Assembly: GCF_034555935.1 (NCBI RefSeq)
Contig: NZ_JAYDCJ010000003.1
Location: forward strand, 2,728,001 to 2,792,000
Source of the DNA: Marinobacter qingdaonensis
GTDB taxonomy: Bacteria > Pseudomonadota > Gammaproteobacteria > Pseudomonadales > Oleiphilaceae
Length of the DNA: 64,000 nt
Reading direction: 5' to 3'
Shown: in pieces, positions 55,718 through 63,867 of the stretch
How positions within the stretch are numbered: the first letter of the stretch is position 1
Layout of the letters: the number at the start of each line of letters is the position of its first letter
Notes under the pieces: model-generated
Databases searched by the model: none
Told to the model about the DNA's origin: nothing
The model's input: the letters and a program-made list of their open reading frames with translations, nothing else
Translations under genes and position numbers: made by a program

Positions 55718-56206
55718 TCAGCCTACGGTGCCGAAACACTCTGTCCCTTCCGGGGAGACACCGAGACTTTCCCTGGGCAACACGGTGGTGAACGGGGGCA
55801 AATCAAACTCCCGCATAAAAAACGGAACAATCAGACGATGCCGCACGGCGTTCACTTCCGTCCGCACGAAGGCAATGTCGAGATAGTTGGTGGCCGGATC
55901 GACCGGAGCGCCGGCGGCGTTCAGGTACTCAATCCGGATGTTCGATTCGTCCAGTGCCGGCAGCACCGGGCTGGCCCCGCTTGAACCTGCCACGTCGAAC
56001 ATGCCGACCCGGCGGATGGCGCTGTGGTCGATGGGGCATACCGCGGCAACCCGGGCGCTTTTCCGGCTGACTTCATCCAGCGTGTTCCAGACAAACATCA
56101 GCCGGCCAAACTCAATCGCCCCGAACAGCAGGATGAAGAACATGGATCCGACGATCGCAAACTCTACGGTGTGGACTCCCAACTGAGTCCGGCTATGACT
56201 GTTCAT
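55718..56206 (-). CDS. tadF: TadF-like minor pseudopilin
   Basis: From ATG 56206 there are 162 residues starting MNSHSRTQLGVHTVEFAIVGSMFFILLFGAIEFGRLMFVW, which holds a TadE/F pseudopilin helix with a Glu near +5. The ATG overlaps the preceding tadE stop (ATGA). A longer upstream frame is rejected because it would read through tadE in another frame. TadE and TadF are hard to tell apart by sequence; I use the order relative to tadE. Confidence 0.8.
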   Translation of the reverse strand: MNSHSRTQLGVHTVEFAIVGSMFFILLFGAIEFGRLMFVWNTLDEVSRKSARVAAVCPIDHSAIRRVGMFDVAGSSGASPVLPALDESNIRIEYLNAAGAPVDPATNYLDIAFVRTEVNAVRHRLIVPFFMREFDLPPFTTVLPRESLGVSPEGTECFGTVG

Positions 56207-56664
56207 AAGGCGCGCATCTCCACGGTGCTTTGCATCGCAAACTGAAGGTTCAGGGGCTCGCCGCCGTAGAAGGTCGGCAGGGTTCCGACCAGAGGCATGT
56301 AGTCGTAGGTGGCGGAGACCCGAACGTGGATGGCATCGGGACTGGTGACGGCAACGTCGCCTTGGGTCCAGCCTGGCAGCAGGGGCGCGCCGGCCCCCGT
56401 CACATTGCCGTAGACGATCAGGTTGCCGGTTTCCTGGACTCGGGTGGCGTCCAGGTAAATCATGCCGACGCTGCCGACGGTGGCATTGGCGGCCATGTAT
56501 CTGGCGCCGTCCCGGGTGGCCCGGGTCATGGTGTGGTACTGGTGAAAGGCCCAGGCCAACTCGGTGACTGCAAACACCAGCAAGATCAGTAAGGGTGCCG
56601 AGACCACGAATTCCAGGGCGGCGATGCCGCGCTGTTTGCACCCGATGGGGGATATTCTGTTCAT
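56203..56664 (-). CDS. tadE: TadE-like minor pseudopilin
   Basis: 153 residues with the pseudopilin motif RGIAALEFVVSAPLLILLVFAVTELAWAFHQYHTMTRATRDGARYMA, matching TadE-like proteins (cleaved by the TadV peptidase family). It lies between the tadG-like gene and tadF, and its TGA overlaps the tadF ATG. Confidence 0.85.
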   Translation of the reverse strand: MNRISPIGCKQRGIAALEFVVSAPLLILLVFAVTELAWAFHQYHTMTRATRDGARYMAANATVGSVGMIYLDATRVQETGNLIVYGNVTGAGAPLLPGWTQGDVAVTSPDAIHVRVSATYDYMPLVGTLPTFYGGEPLNLQFAMQSTVEMRAL

Positions 56665-56711
56665 TTGACCACTCCTTTGGTTGTACCCCTGCCGCTGGCG
56701 ATCGGCGTCGG

Positions 56712-57920
56712 TCAGCTATCCGCGGTGTCCGGGTCCTTGTAGAGCTGGATAATGTGGGGGCCCGGTCCCGTCACCGGGTTGGGCCCCGGCACACCATTAC
56801 CACTGCACTCGTCCTTGAACTGGCCAAAGAACACCGCCTGTCCGGTTTGCTGCATCCGGGTAATCATGTAGAAGCAGGCAAAGCCGAGCAGTTCGACGCT
56901 ACTCTGGCCATTGGCCAGACCGTCGCAGTGACCAACCGGCAAGGTCAGGATCCGGCGTCCGGGCACGCCCGCCGGCGGCGCCGCCGGGTTCACCTGGGCC
57001 ATCTGGTTCAGGTACCAGTCGAGGTCGTAGTTGGGATCAACGTTGGCGTTGTAATCCGCCTCGGTGTAGCTGTCGTGGTTGGTGAACCAGTCAGGGGGAT
57101 AATCGCTGGCATTGACCGGACCGTTATAAACCCCTACCCGAGTGTTGATGCCCTGGGCAAAGGGGCCTACGGTGTTGCCCGGCTCCGTTTCAATGTCGTT
57201 TCCGGTCTCGATGCAGTTTTCATAGCCGCCCGCGGCGGCGTGGCGAACATCGGCACCACCGGCGTTGCCGTCCAGGCGCACCAGGTAGAAGTTGCCATTG
57301 CCGACCGAGGACGAATCTCCCGCGCCGATTTTCAGCATCTCCACGTCACCCCGGGAATAACCATAAGTTGTGCCGGGAGGGGCCGACGCCGGCGGTGTGC
57401 CGCAGACCATCATGGGCGCCACATTACAGACGTTGCCGAGGGTTGGGCTGGGACCGGCCACCGCCGACCCCGGAACCTCGGTCTCGTTCAGGCCGAACAG
57501 GGGCGCGAACCAGTGGTCCACTTCCATGCCGGCGGCCCGCACCCGCACATAGCGGGCGGGCGCCGTGGCCGGCACAAAGGGGTTGAGGCTGGAGGAGAAT
57601 TCCACCGCTACGGTCATGTCGCCCCCGGACAGCGCCTCGCCCAGGGCGGCATTACCCGGGGCATTGACGTTGGCCGTGAACACATCCCGGCCCGCGGTTT
57701 CCGCCACCAGGGTATTGCCGGTCTGGTCCAGGACTTTTGCGGCGCTCAGTGCGGCCGCATCCAGGCTGTTCTGCAGGCGGGTCTTCTGGAGATGAGCATG
57801 GCTCATATCCAGAGCCAAGCCAGACATGCCCAGGATCGCCACCGCTGAGATGGCGAACAGGGGCATGATCGCGCCGTCCTGCCGTTGCCCCATTCCTTGT
57901 GTGCCGTCCTTACCTTGCAT
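56712..57920 (-). CDS. tadG: TadG-like pilus assembly protein
   Basis: I chose ATG 57920, which has AAGGAGG six bases upstream; ATGs at 57941 and 57938 lack it. The N-terminal helix RQDGAIMPLFAISAVAILGMSGLALDMSHAHLQKTRLQNSLDAAALSAAK is the TadE/TadG-like (PF13400) hallmark. The 300-residue external part is rich in Gly, Asn and Pro with several Cys, and ends with a C-terminal region that matches no domain I know. TadG of other loci carries a von Willebrand A fold; no MIDAS motif is visible here. Confidence 0.8.
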   Translation of the reverse strand: MQGKDGTQGMGQRQDGAIMPLFAISAVAILGMSGLALDMSHAHLQKTRLQNSLDAAALSAAKVLDQTGNTLVAETAGRDVFTANVNAPGNAALGEALSGGDMTVAVEFSSSLNPFVPATAPARYVRVRAAGMEVDHWFAPLFGLNETEVPGSAVAGPSPTLGNVCNVAPMMVCGTPPASAPPGTTYGYSRGDVEMLKIGAGDSSSVGNGNFYLVRLDGNAGGADVRHAAAGGYENCIETGNDIETEPGNTVGPFAQGINTRVGVYNGPVNASDYPPDWFTNHDSYTEADYNANVDPNYDLDWYLNQMAQVNPAAPPAGVPGRRILTLPVGHCDGLANGQSSVELLGFACFYMITRMQQTGQAVFFGQFKDECSGNGVPGPNPVTGPGPHIIQLYKDPDTADS

Positions 57921-57953
57921 GATGTGCCTCCTTGTCATCATCCGGTTGTGGGC

Positions 57954-58223
57954 TCAGAGCTCAGCGCCACCCATGCCCTGGTAAATGCGATGCTGGGCCG
58001 GCGGTGTAGTGCGTTGCCGCTCAACCGCACCCGCCGCCCGGGCGCCATCCATGGTGGGAATGGCCGGGGGCTCCTGCCCTTCCGGGACGTGCTTCTGGGC
58101 GGCGACCATCTTGCGAACCGAGTTGCCGAAATCCCACTCCGAGGACGGTGAGGCACATCCGGCCAAAGCCACCACCATCACTGCGACTAACACGGGCTGA
58201 TACTTGATCTTGATCCTGTTCAT
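57954..58223 (-). CDS. Small Tad-locus lipoprotein
   Basis: From ATG 58223 the protein has 89 residues. The signal peptide MNRIKIKYQPVLVAVMVVALAGC gives a lipobox with Cys23 followed by ASPSS. The rest is polar and partly Pro-rich. It lies between rcpA and tadG with tight spacing (10 bases from the rcpA stop). By position it could take the place of RcpB or another pilotin-like outer-membrane partner of the secretin, but I see no sequence match. Confidence 0.75.
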   Translation of the reverse strand: MNRIKIKYQPVLVAVMVVALAGCASPSSEWDFGNSVRKMVAAQKHVPEGQEPPAIPTMDGARAAGAVERQRTTPPAQHRIYQGMGGAEL

Positions 58224-58233
58224 CTCGTTCACC

Positions 58234-59730
58234 TTAGAGTTCGTGTCCAAATTGACCTTCCACACCACCCTTGCTAACCGGCTTCGCTTTCGGGGGATCC
58301 CCGGCGCCCCAGCCCTCGGTCCAGCCCAGCAGGTAGAACTCCAGCGAACTGGGGTCGACGAACTGGTCGGTGGGCAGGGTGAACTGGTCGCGATCGACAG
58401 GCTTGGCGAAATGGGGCGTGACCAGGATCACCAGTTCGGTTTTGCCCTGGATGTACTCCTGGCTGCGGAACAGCTGGCCCAGCACCGGAATGTCACCCAG
58501 ACCCGGGAACTTGTTCACCCGCTCGCGCAGGGTTTCGTTGATCAGGCCGGCGACACCGATGGTCTGGCCATTACCCAACTCCACGGTGGAGGAGGCACTG
58601 CGACTGGTGAGTGCGTTGATGAAGAAGGTGGCACCGGCCTCCTCGATCTCGAGGGCAATTGAGTTCTGGTTGCTCAGCTCGCTGACCTTGATGTTGAGCT
58701 TCAGGCTGATGGTTCCGGAATCCAGGACGGTGGGCAGGAAACCGAGGCTGATACCGAAGTCCTTGAACTCGATGGTCACCTCGTTGTCCTTGCCAGCTAC
58801 TGGAACCGGGAATTCACCGCCAGCGTGGAAGGTCGCTTCCTGCCCGGTCAGGGTGGTCAGCGTCGGCTCCGCCAGTACCTTGGCCAGGTTGTTCTCCTCG
58901 GCCGCTTCGATCACCAGATCAAACAGCGTGGTTCCATCCAGGAAGCTGGCGAACAGACCGCTGGTGTCGTAGCTCAGGGGTTCCCGGACGATCGCGGACA
59001 CGTCGCCGGTAATCGGGGCACCACCGCCAAGGATGGGCGCACCGATGACGGCGGTGGCACCCCGGCTGGCACCGGAGGTAATGTTATTGGCAACGTTCAG
59101 AACCTCGAACTTGGCGCCAATGTTCTTCAACAGGTCCCGGGACACCTCGGCCACCTGGACTTCCAGCATCACCTGCTGGGCGCCACCGACCTGCATCATG
59201 TTCAGGACATTGCCACGATCCTTGCTGGTGCCCTGGAAGCTGCGTGCCAGTTGCACGGCGGCATCCACCCGGGGGGCACTGCTGACTTCCCCGCTGAGGA
59301 CGATGTCGCCCTGGGCCGAACGCACTTCGATGGTTTCATCGGGCAGTATGTCGTACAGGCGGGCTTTCAGGCCTTCCAGGTCGTGGGTAACCTCAATGCC
59401 CAGGACCGCAACAACGGTGTTGTTGTTGTCCCAGAGGGTCACGTTGGTGGAGCCGAGCTGCTTGCCAACCACATAGAGCTGGCGCGACCTCAGGATGAGG
59501 ATATCGGCAATGTCCGGGTTACCCAGTGACACCTTGGCCACGGGGTCCTCCAGATAGAGAATCTGGGACTGGTTCAGCGCCACCTCGAGCATTTGACGCT
59601 CCAGGCCTGACGAAAGTGTCAGCTGTTGGGCCACGGCCACGGTGCTTGCGCCGAGGAATACCAGTGCCATGAGGCTTGCGGCCAGCAGTCCTGGCCCGTT
59701 CTTTCCTGTCACCTTCCTGTTTGTTTTCAT
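58234..59730 (-). CDS. rcpA: Tad secretin RcpA (CpaC)
   Basis: From ATG 59730 the protein has 498 residues. A signal peptide (LMALVFLGASTVAVAQQ) is followed by a pilus-secretin N-domain (RQMLEVALNQSQILYLEDPVAKVSLGNPDIADILILRSRQLYVVGKQLGSTNVTLWD), a BON-like segment and the secretin core with SSTVELGNGQTIGVAGLINETLRERVNKFPGLGDIPVLGQLFRS. It forms the outer-membrane channel of the Tad pilus. It is the only secretin gene in the window. Confidence 0.95.
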   Translation of the reverse strand: MKTNRKVTGKNGPGLLAASLMALVFLGASTVAVAQQLTLSSGLERQMLEVALNQSQILYLEDPVAKVSLGNPDIADILILRSRQLYVVGKQLGSTNVTLWDNNNTVVAVLGIEVTHDLEGLKARLYDILPDETIEVRSAQGDIVLSGEVSSAPRVDAAVQLARSFQGTSKDRGNVLNMMQVGGAQQVMLEVQVAEVSRDLLKNIGAKFEVLNVANNITSGASRGATAVIGAPILGGGAPITGDVSAIVREPLSYDTSGLFASFLDGTTLFDLVIEAAEENNLAKVLAEPTLTTLTGQEATFHAGGEFPVPVAGKDNEVTIEFKDFGISLGFLPTVLDSGTISLKLNIKVSELSNQNSIALEIEEAGATFFINALTSRSASSTVELGNGQTIGVAGLINETLRERVNKFPGLGDIPVLGQLFRSQEYIQGKTELVILVTPHFAKPVDRDQFTLPTDQFVDPSSLEFYLLGWTEGWGAGDPPKAKPVSKGGVEGQFGHEL

Positions 59731-59770
59731 CACCCACTTCTCCCTGCGTGATTTTTCTTGGACAGTCCGT

Positions 59771-60559
59771 TTACATGGATACTCTTGAGGTACTGACGTC
59801 GGTGCCGCGAATGATGGTGACGCGCTGGGACGTTGCCACGACCCGCTTGCGAACCGGCTTGGGCTTCGGCGCCTCGGCAACCACTTCCGCCTTGGGCTTC
59901 TTGCTGTCGTCCAGGGGGTTTCTCAGCGCCAGCTGAACCACACCTTCCTGGGTCGCTTCCACCAAAAGTTCGGCATCCTGCGGGGACAACTCGAGGGTGA
60001 CCGCCCGTACGATGACCGGCTTGTCCTTCTCTGGAGAGGCGGTCTGGTCTACCGCCAGCACCTTGACGTTTTCGAGCAGGGTTTCCGACTTGTAGTTGGT
60101 GCGACTGCCATCGGGCTTGGCCGCGACCACATCGACCCGGTTACCCGGCATCAGGAAGCCGGCCACACCGACCACGTCGTTGACCCGGACGGTCACGGCC
60201 CGCTTGTTGGGCTCGATCACCGCGGACAGCGCACTGCCGCCGCCGAACGGCGTGACCTTTTCACGCATGACGATTTCGTCCGGGTAGATGGTGCCCATGG
60301 CCACCGTGCCGTTCAGGCTTTCAACGTCGGTGTAGGCACTGGACGGAACCAGGTGGCTGGGCATGTTTTTCACCCGCAGATCGGTTTCCTCCAGCTTCTT
60401 ACCAAAGGGAATCTGCAGGGCGGCAACCACCACCGGCGTACCCGGGTCTTCCGTTGACACGGTCAGGCGTTTGATGGCCCAGCCCTTGGCGACAAATGCC
60501 GCCGCCAGCCCCATGGCCATTGCGAAAACCAGCATGACGATAGTCCGTTTCTTGAACAT
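59771..60559 (-). CDS. rcpC: Tad pilus assembly protein RcpC (CpaB)
   Basis: From ATG 60559 (MFKKRTIVMLVFAMAMGLAAAFVAKGWA) there is one N-terminal membrane helix, then an SAF domain (TPVVVAALQIPFGKKLEETDLRVK) and a beta-clip region with NDVVGVAGFLMPGNRVDVVAAKPDGS. Length 262. CpaB/RcpC is periplasmic and may bind peptidoglycan or the secretin. It follows the AAA+ ATPase gene by 5 bases. Confidence 0.92.
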   Translation of the reverse strand: MFKKRTIVMLVFAMAMGLAAAFVAKGWAIKRLTVSTEDPGTPVVVAALQIPFGKKLEETDLRVKNMPSHLVPSSAYTDVESLNGTVAMGTIYPDEIVMREKVTPFGGGSALSAVIEPNKRAVTVRVNDVVGVAGFLMPGNRVDVVAAKPDGSRTNYKSETLLENVKVLAVDQTASPEKDKPVIVRAVTLELSPQDAELLVEATQEGVVQLALRNPLDDSKKPKAEVVAEAPKPKPVRKRVVATSQRVTIIRGTDVSTSRVSM

Positions 60560-60564
60560 GGCGA

Positions 60565-61887
60565 TCACCTCTCATCCTTAAACTGCACAAAGTAGCTTTT
60601 CCAGGCCCAGCGAATAGCTTCGATACTCAGTTCCGGGGCCTGACCCTGGTAGCGACAATAGTCACTGACCAGGCTGAGCAGATCCCGGGGATGGCATGGC
60701 AGCAAAGCGCTTCCCTGCACTGGGTAGAGTTCCGTCATCAGGTAACGGGTCACTTCAGGTTTGTTCTCAATTCCGTACTGTTCGCACACCTGCTGCCACA
60801 GTCGCAGGTAAGGTTCGCTTTCCATGGTGCTGAACCGGATTTTGTGGCCGATCCGGCGGAGGAAGGCTTCATCGGCCAGCTCCAGCGGGTTCAGGTTGGT
60901 CGAAAACACCAGCATCATGTCGAACGGCACCGCAAAATGCTGGCCGGCCTGGAGGTGCAGGTAATCCCGCTTTTCCTCCATGGGGACAATCCAGCGGTTC
61001 AACAGCGACATCGGTGGCATGGTCTGGCGACCCAGATCGTCGATCAGGAACATGCCGTTGCTGGCCTTGAGCTGAAGCGGCGCCTGGTACTGTTTCCGGT
61101 CGGCGTCGAAGGTCAGGTCCAGGAGGTCCATGGTGAGTTCGCCGCCAACCACGACCTGCGGCCGGTGGCACAGCTGGTAACGGGGATCGTGCCCCTCCAT
61201 GAGCCGGACCGGATCCTGGTCGTGGCGGTTGATTGGGTGGTGGAACTCGGGGTCGAACACGGCAATCACCGCGCCGCCCACCGAAATCGCGTAAGGCACG
61301 TAGACCTGGTCTTTCAACAGGCTCACCAGCTGCCGGGTAATGTAGCTTTTGCCGCTGCCCGGGGGGCCATAAATGAAGATGGCCCGGCCGGAGTGCACCG
61401 CCGGGCCCAACTGGGCGACCAGGGTTTCGTCCAGCACGGTGTTTTCGAACAGCCGGTGCATATCGGCCTCGGTCACCAGGCATTTGCTGACCGACTGCTG
61501 TTCAATCAGGGCCGCGTAATCGGCCAGTGGCACCGGCGCCGGACCGCAATAGCCGTCGTGGGACAGGGCCTTCATGGCCCCGGCGTAGCCGCGATCGGTG
61601 AGCGCATACCGGATGCCCTCGTCGCCGATCGCGGCTCCCCGGGTCTCTACCCGCGCCTCTTTGCGCAGGGCGTTGAGCACCGGCTCCAGAACCGCGCCTG
61701 GCAGGCGGATGTTCCGGGCCAATTGAGTGAGGGTTTGGTTGCTGATCTGGTGCAGATGTTTGAGCACCAGGTCCGCGACGAAAAAGAAATCCAAACCAGT
61801 GTCTTCCAGACTGTGCGGACGAGGACACGGAGGCTTGCGATGATCAGCAAGCAGAGCTTCCTCGAGTGCCAGATGTTCAGCTTCCAT
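60565..61887 (-). CDS. AAA+ ATPase with N-terminal winged-helix region, inside Tad locus
   Basis: In the longer frame from ATG 61896, Walker A is GPPGSGKS at residues 177-184, Walker B MFLIDD at 282-287, sensor-1 Asn in FSTN at 334 and an Arg pair at 347-348. Residues 36-115 (LVLKHLHQISNQTLTQLARNIRLPGAVLEPVLNALRKEARVE) look like a winged helix. I chose ATG 61887, where GGGAG has better spacing. It resembles MoxR-type remodelling AAA+ proteins, but no exact family is claimed. It stands between tadV and rcpC with 30 and 5 base gaps, so it belongs to the operon. It is not a TadA or TadZ paralogue. Its role in pilus assembly is unknown. Confidence 0.85.
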   Translation of the reverse strand: MEAEHLALEEALLADHRKPPCPRPHSLEDTGLDFFFVADLVLKHLHQISNQTLTQLARNIRLPGAVLEPVLNALRKEARVETRGAAIGDEGIRYALTDRGYAGAMKALSHDGYCGPAPVPLADYAALIEQQSVSKCLVTEADMHRLFENTVLDETLVAQLGPAVHSGRAIFIYGPPGSGKSYITRQLVSLLKDQVYVPYAISVGGAVIAVFDPEFHHPINRHDQDPVRLMEGHDPRYQLCHRPQVVVGGELTMDLLDLTFDADRKQYQAPLQLKASNGMFLIDDLGRQTMPPMSLLNRWIVPMEEKRDYLHLQAGQHFAVPFDMMLVFSTNLNPLELADEAFLRRIGHKIRFSTMESEPYLRLWQQVCEQYGIENKPEVTRYLMTELYPVQGSALLPCHPRDLLSLVSDYCRYQGQAPELSIEAIRWAWKSYFVQFKDER

Positions 61888-61917
61888 GACATTCATCTCC
61901 CTTTGGCTGACCGACAG

Positions 61918-62436
61918 TCAGGCGAGTGACCAGAGCGCGAAGAGGGCTCCGCTGGCAATGGCCAGGGCGTATGGAATTCGTTGGGCGGCGGGCTCGGCAC
62001 TGGCTGGTGCCAGGTACGCTGGCTGGCGCTGGGCCACGAGCGTGGCCATCCGGGCGTAACGGCGGGCCATCTGCCCCAACCCGCCCTTCAGGCCAATGAA
62101 CACCAGTGCAATCACACCGCCGAATACCAGGGTCGCCAGCACTGCAATCAACGCTGGCTGTGGCCCCAGTACCGCACCTACGGCGCCCATGAGTTTCACA
62201 TCACCCGCCCCCATGGCGCCGAAGATGTGCAGGGGAAGGAAACACAGCAACCCGACGCAGGCCCCCGCCAGGGCACTCAACAGACCGGACCATTGATCAG
62301 CCAGACCTTGCGCAATCACTGCAGCAACCAGCAGACCCAGGGTGAGCCAGTTGGGAATACGATGCGTGGAATAGTCGGTGATCAAGGCGACGGTGAGCGC
62401 CATTGTCAGGAGAATGCACATCCAGGTTGTTTCCAT
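61918..62436 (-). CDS. tadV: Tad prepilin peptidase TadV (CpaA)
   Basis: 172 residues with about five membrane helices. The aspartic-protease motifs are D-Y-S/T-H-R (LITDYSTHRIPNWLTLG) and GAGDVKLMGAVG, the GxGD signature of type IV prepilin peptidases; the methyltransferase half is absent. It cleaves Flp and the TadE/F pseudopilins. It lies 74 bases after flp. Confidence 0.92.
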   Translation of the reverse strand: METTWMCILLTMALTVALITDYSTHRIPNWLTLGLLVAAVIAQGLADQWSGLLSALAGACVGLLCFLPLHIFGAMGAGDVKLMGAVGAVLGPQPALIAVLATLVFGGVIALVFIGLKGGLGQMARRYARMATLVAQRQPAYLAPASAEPAAQRIPYALAIASGALFALWSLA

Positions 62437-62510
62437 CTCAAGCCCTGCCTTCCGTTGGGACTGGCGGGATCGGAGCGATCCCGCCTTACTTCCTGTAAAG
62501 CTCGGATTGA

Positions 62511-62705
62511 TTACGGGGCGCCAGCTCCGGCAGTGGTAATCACATCGGAGATGGTGCCAATGGCTACAGCGATATCGCCACCCAGGGTGGTGAAAGCAGC
62601 GACTGCACCCAGAACAATCAGTGAACCGGCAACTGCGTATTCGGACAGTTCGAGGCCTTCTTCTTCCTGAAGAAACTGCAACACTTTCGCTTTGAGGTTT
62701 TTCAT
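62511..62705 (-). CDS. flp: Flp family type IVb pilin
   Basis: The 64-residue prepilin has the Flp motif G-LELSEYAVAGSLIVLGAVAAF; cleavage after Gly leaves Glu at +5 and Tyr at +6, the Flp hallmark. The rest is a short hydrophobic helix and a Gly/Ala-rich tail. AGGAG precedes the ATG. It is the first gene of the Tad run, 135 bases downstream of the AraC-type regulator. Confidence 0.93.
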   Translation of the reverse strand: MKNLKAKVLQFLQEEEGLELSEYAVAGSLIVLGAVAAFTTLGGDIAVAIGTISDVITTAGAGAP

Positions 62706-62840
62706 TGGTTAGCTCCTGCTATTGATTTTTGGTTCCCTTACGGCCTTTTCCTTGCGCCGTATTGGGAGAATAGAAAGGAGCGTCGAAGTTGGTTAGGAGG
62801 ATTCTTGGGGAAAAACAGGAGAATTATGCGTACGATTTTT

Positions 62841-63674
62841 TTACAGTCGGCGCAGGGCCAGGGGCACGTTCAGATCGGTCTGGGGCGCCTCGGAGCGGCT
62901 ACCCAGCCACTGACGCCGGTACTCCGAGGGCGTCATACCGGTGTGGCGATGGAACATCTTGGTGAAGTAGGAGGCATCCCGAAAGCCCACGCTCCAGCAC
63001 ACATCCGCCACCGAGGCACTGGCGTTGTGCAGCAGTTCACAGGCACGATCCAGCCGCCGGCGCATGATGTAGTCCTGGAAGGTGATGCCGTAATACTCCT
63101 TGAAGGCCCGGCTGAGGTGGTAACTGCTGGTGCCGCACCGGTCGGCGATGTCCGTTTGCGAGAGTTTCTCGTGCAGGTGCTGCTCGATGTGGGCAACCGC
63201 AAGGTCGACCAGTTTGTCTCCAGCCCTGTGTTTGTGGAACCGGGCGTCGTCCGGCAGCGCCTGGGGCGGAAAGGCCATATCCCTACCCTCTGATTCCCTT
63301 CCCCCGGCCATGGTTCTAGCCAGCATACCCAAAGACGAGAGCACGGCATCCGGGGTCACCGGTTTGACAAAATAATTCCACACCCGGGCCCTGAGCGCCC
63401 AGACCGCCAGAGCTTCAGAGTGCTGCTCGGTAAACATCACAATGGGAATTGAGGGATAATCGCGTTTGATGTTGGACAGCTGGGACAACGTGGAGATATC
63501 GGGGAAATCAAACTCGAAACAGATAATGGTTCGACGATCCTGAGTGATGAAATCCTTAAGCATGTTGCGCTGTTTAACCTGACGAAGCCGAAACTGCGTC
63601 CCGATCAGCTGGGCCAACTCCGAATCAGGCCCATACTGCGTTGCATCGACCATGACAACGACTGCATCTTCCAT
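62841..63674 (-). CDS. Receiver-like AraC family regulator beside Tad locus
   Basis: The N-terminal 115 residues have a receiver-like pattern: acidic Asp10 at the end of strand 1, IICFEFDFPD at the end of strand 3, IVMFT at strand 4 with Thr82, and YFVKPVTPDA with Lys104-Pro105. Aligning the Met-Pro of receivers to Phe57-Pro58 puts Glu54 where the phospho-Asp should be. The last 100 residues are an AraC helix-turn-helix (LSQTDIADRCGTSSYHLSRAFKEYYG, VCWSVGFRDASYFTKMFHRHTGMTPSEYRRQ). It lies immediately upstream of flp in the same direction and is the obvious candidate regulator of the Tad operon. A kinase partner is not present. Confidence 0.85.
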   Translation of the reverse strand: MEDAVVVMVDATQYGPDSELAQLIGTQFRLRQVKQRNMLKDFITQDRRTIICFEFDFPDISTLSQLSNIKRDYPSIPIVMFTEQHSEALAVWALRARVWNYFVKPVTPDAVLSSLGMLARTMAGGRESEGRDMAFPPQALPDDARFHKHRAGDKLVDLAVAHIEQHLHEKLSQTDIADRCGTSSYHLSRAFKEYYGITFQDYIMRRRLDRACELLHNASASVADVCWSVGFRDASYFTKMFHRHTGMTPSEYRRQWLGSRSEAPQTDLNVPLALRRL

Positions 63675-63867
63675 GCTCGTTACCTCATCGCACCCTGAAC
63701 TAAAACCGTCAACTTTTTTTACAACAAATGATTGTTTTTGTTAACCAGTTCTTACATATAGGCATAGGTAGAGGACAACGACATGTCAAACCGATTTTGG
63801 CGTGGGTTGGCAGGATAAGCCAGTCCCCGGCCCGTCAGGACGTGCCTAAGGCATTGACCCTTCGAGA

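Noticed and set aside
55718..56641. Extended start of the tadF-like gene at 56641
   Set aside because: The added 145 residues overlap tadE in another frame; the ATG at 56206 has the standard ATGA coupling with tadE.
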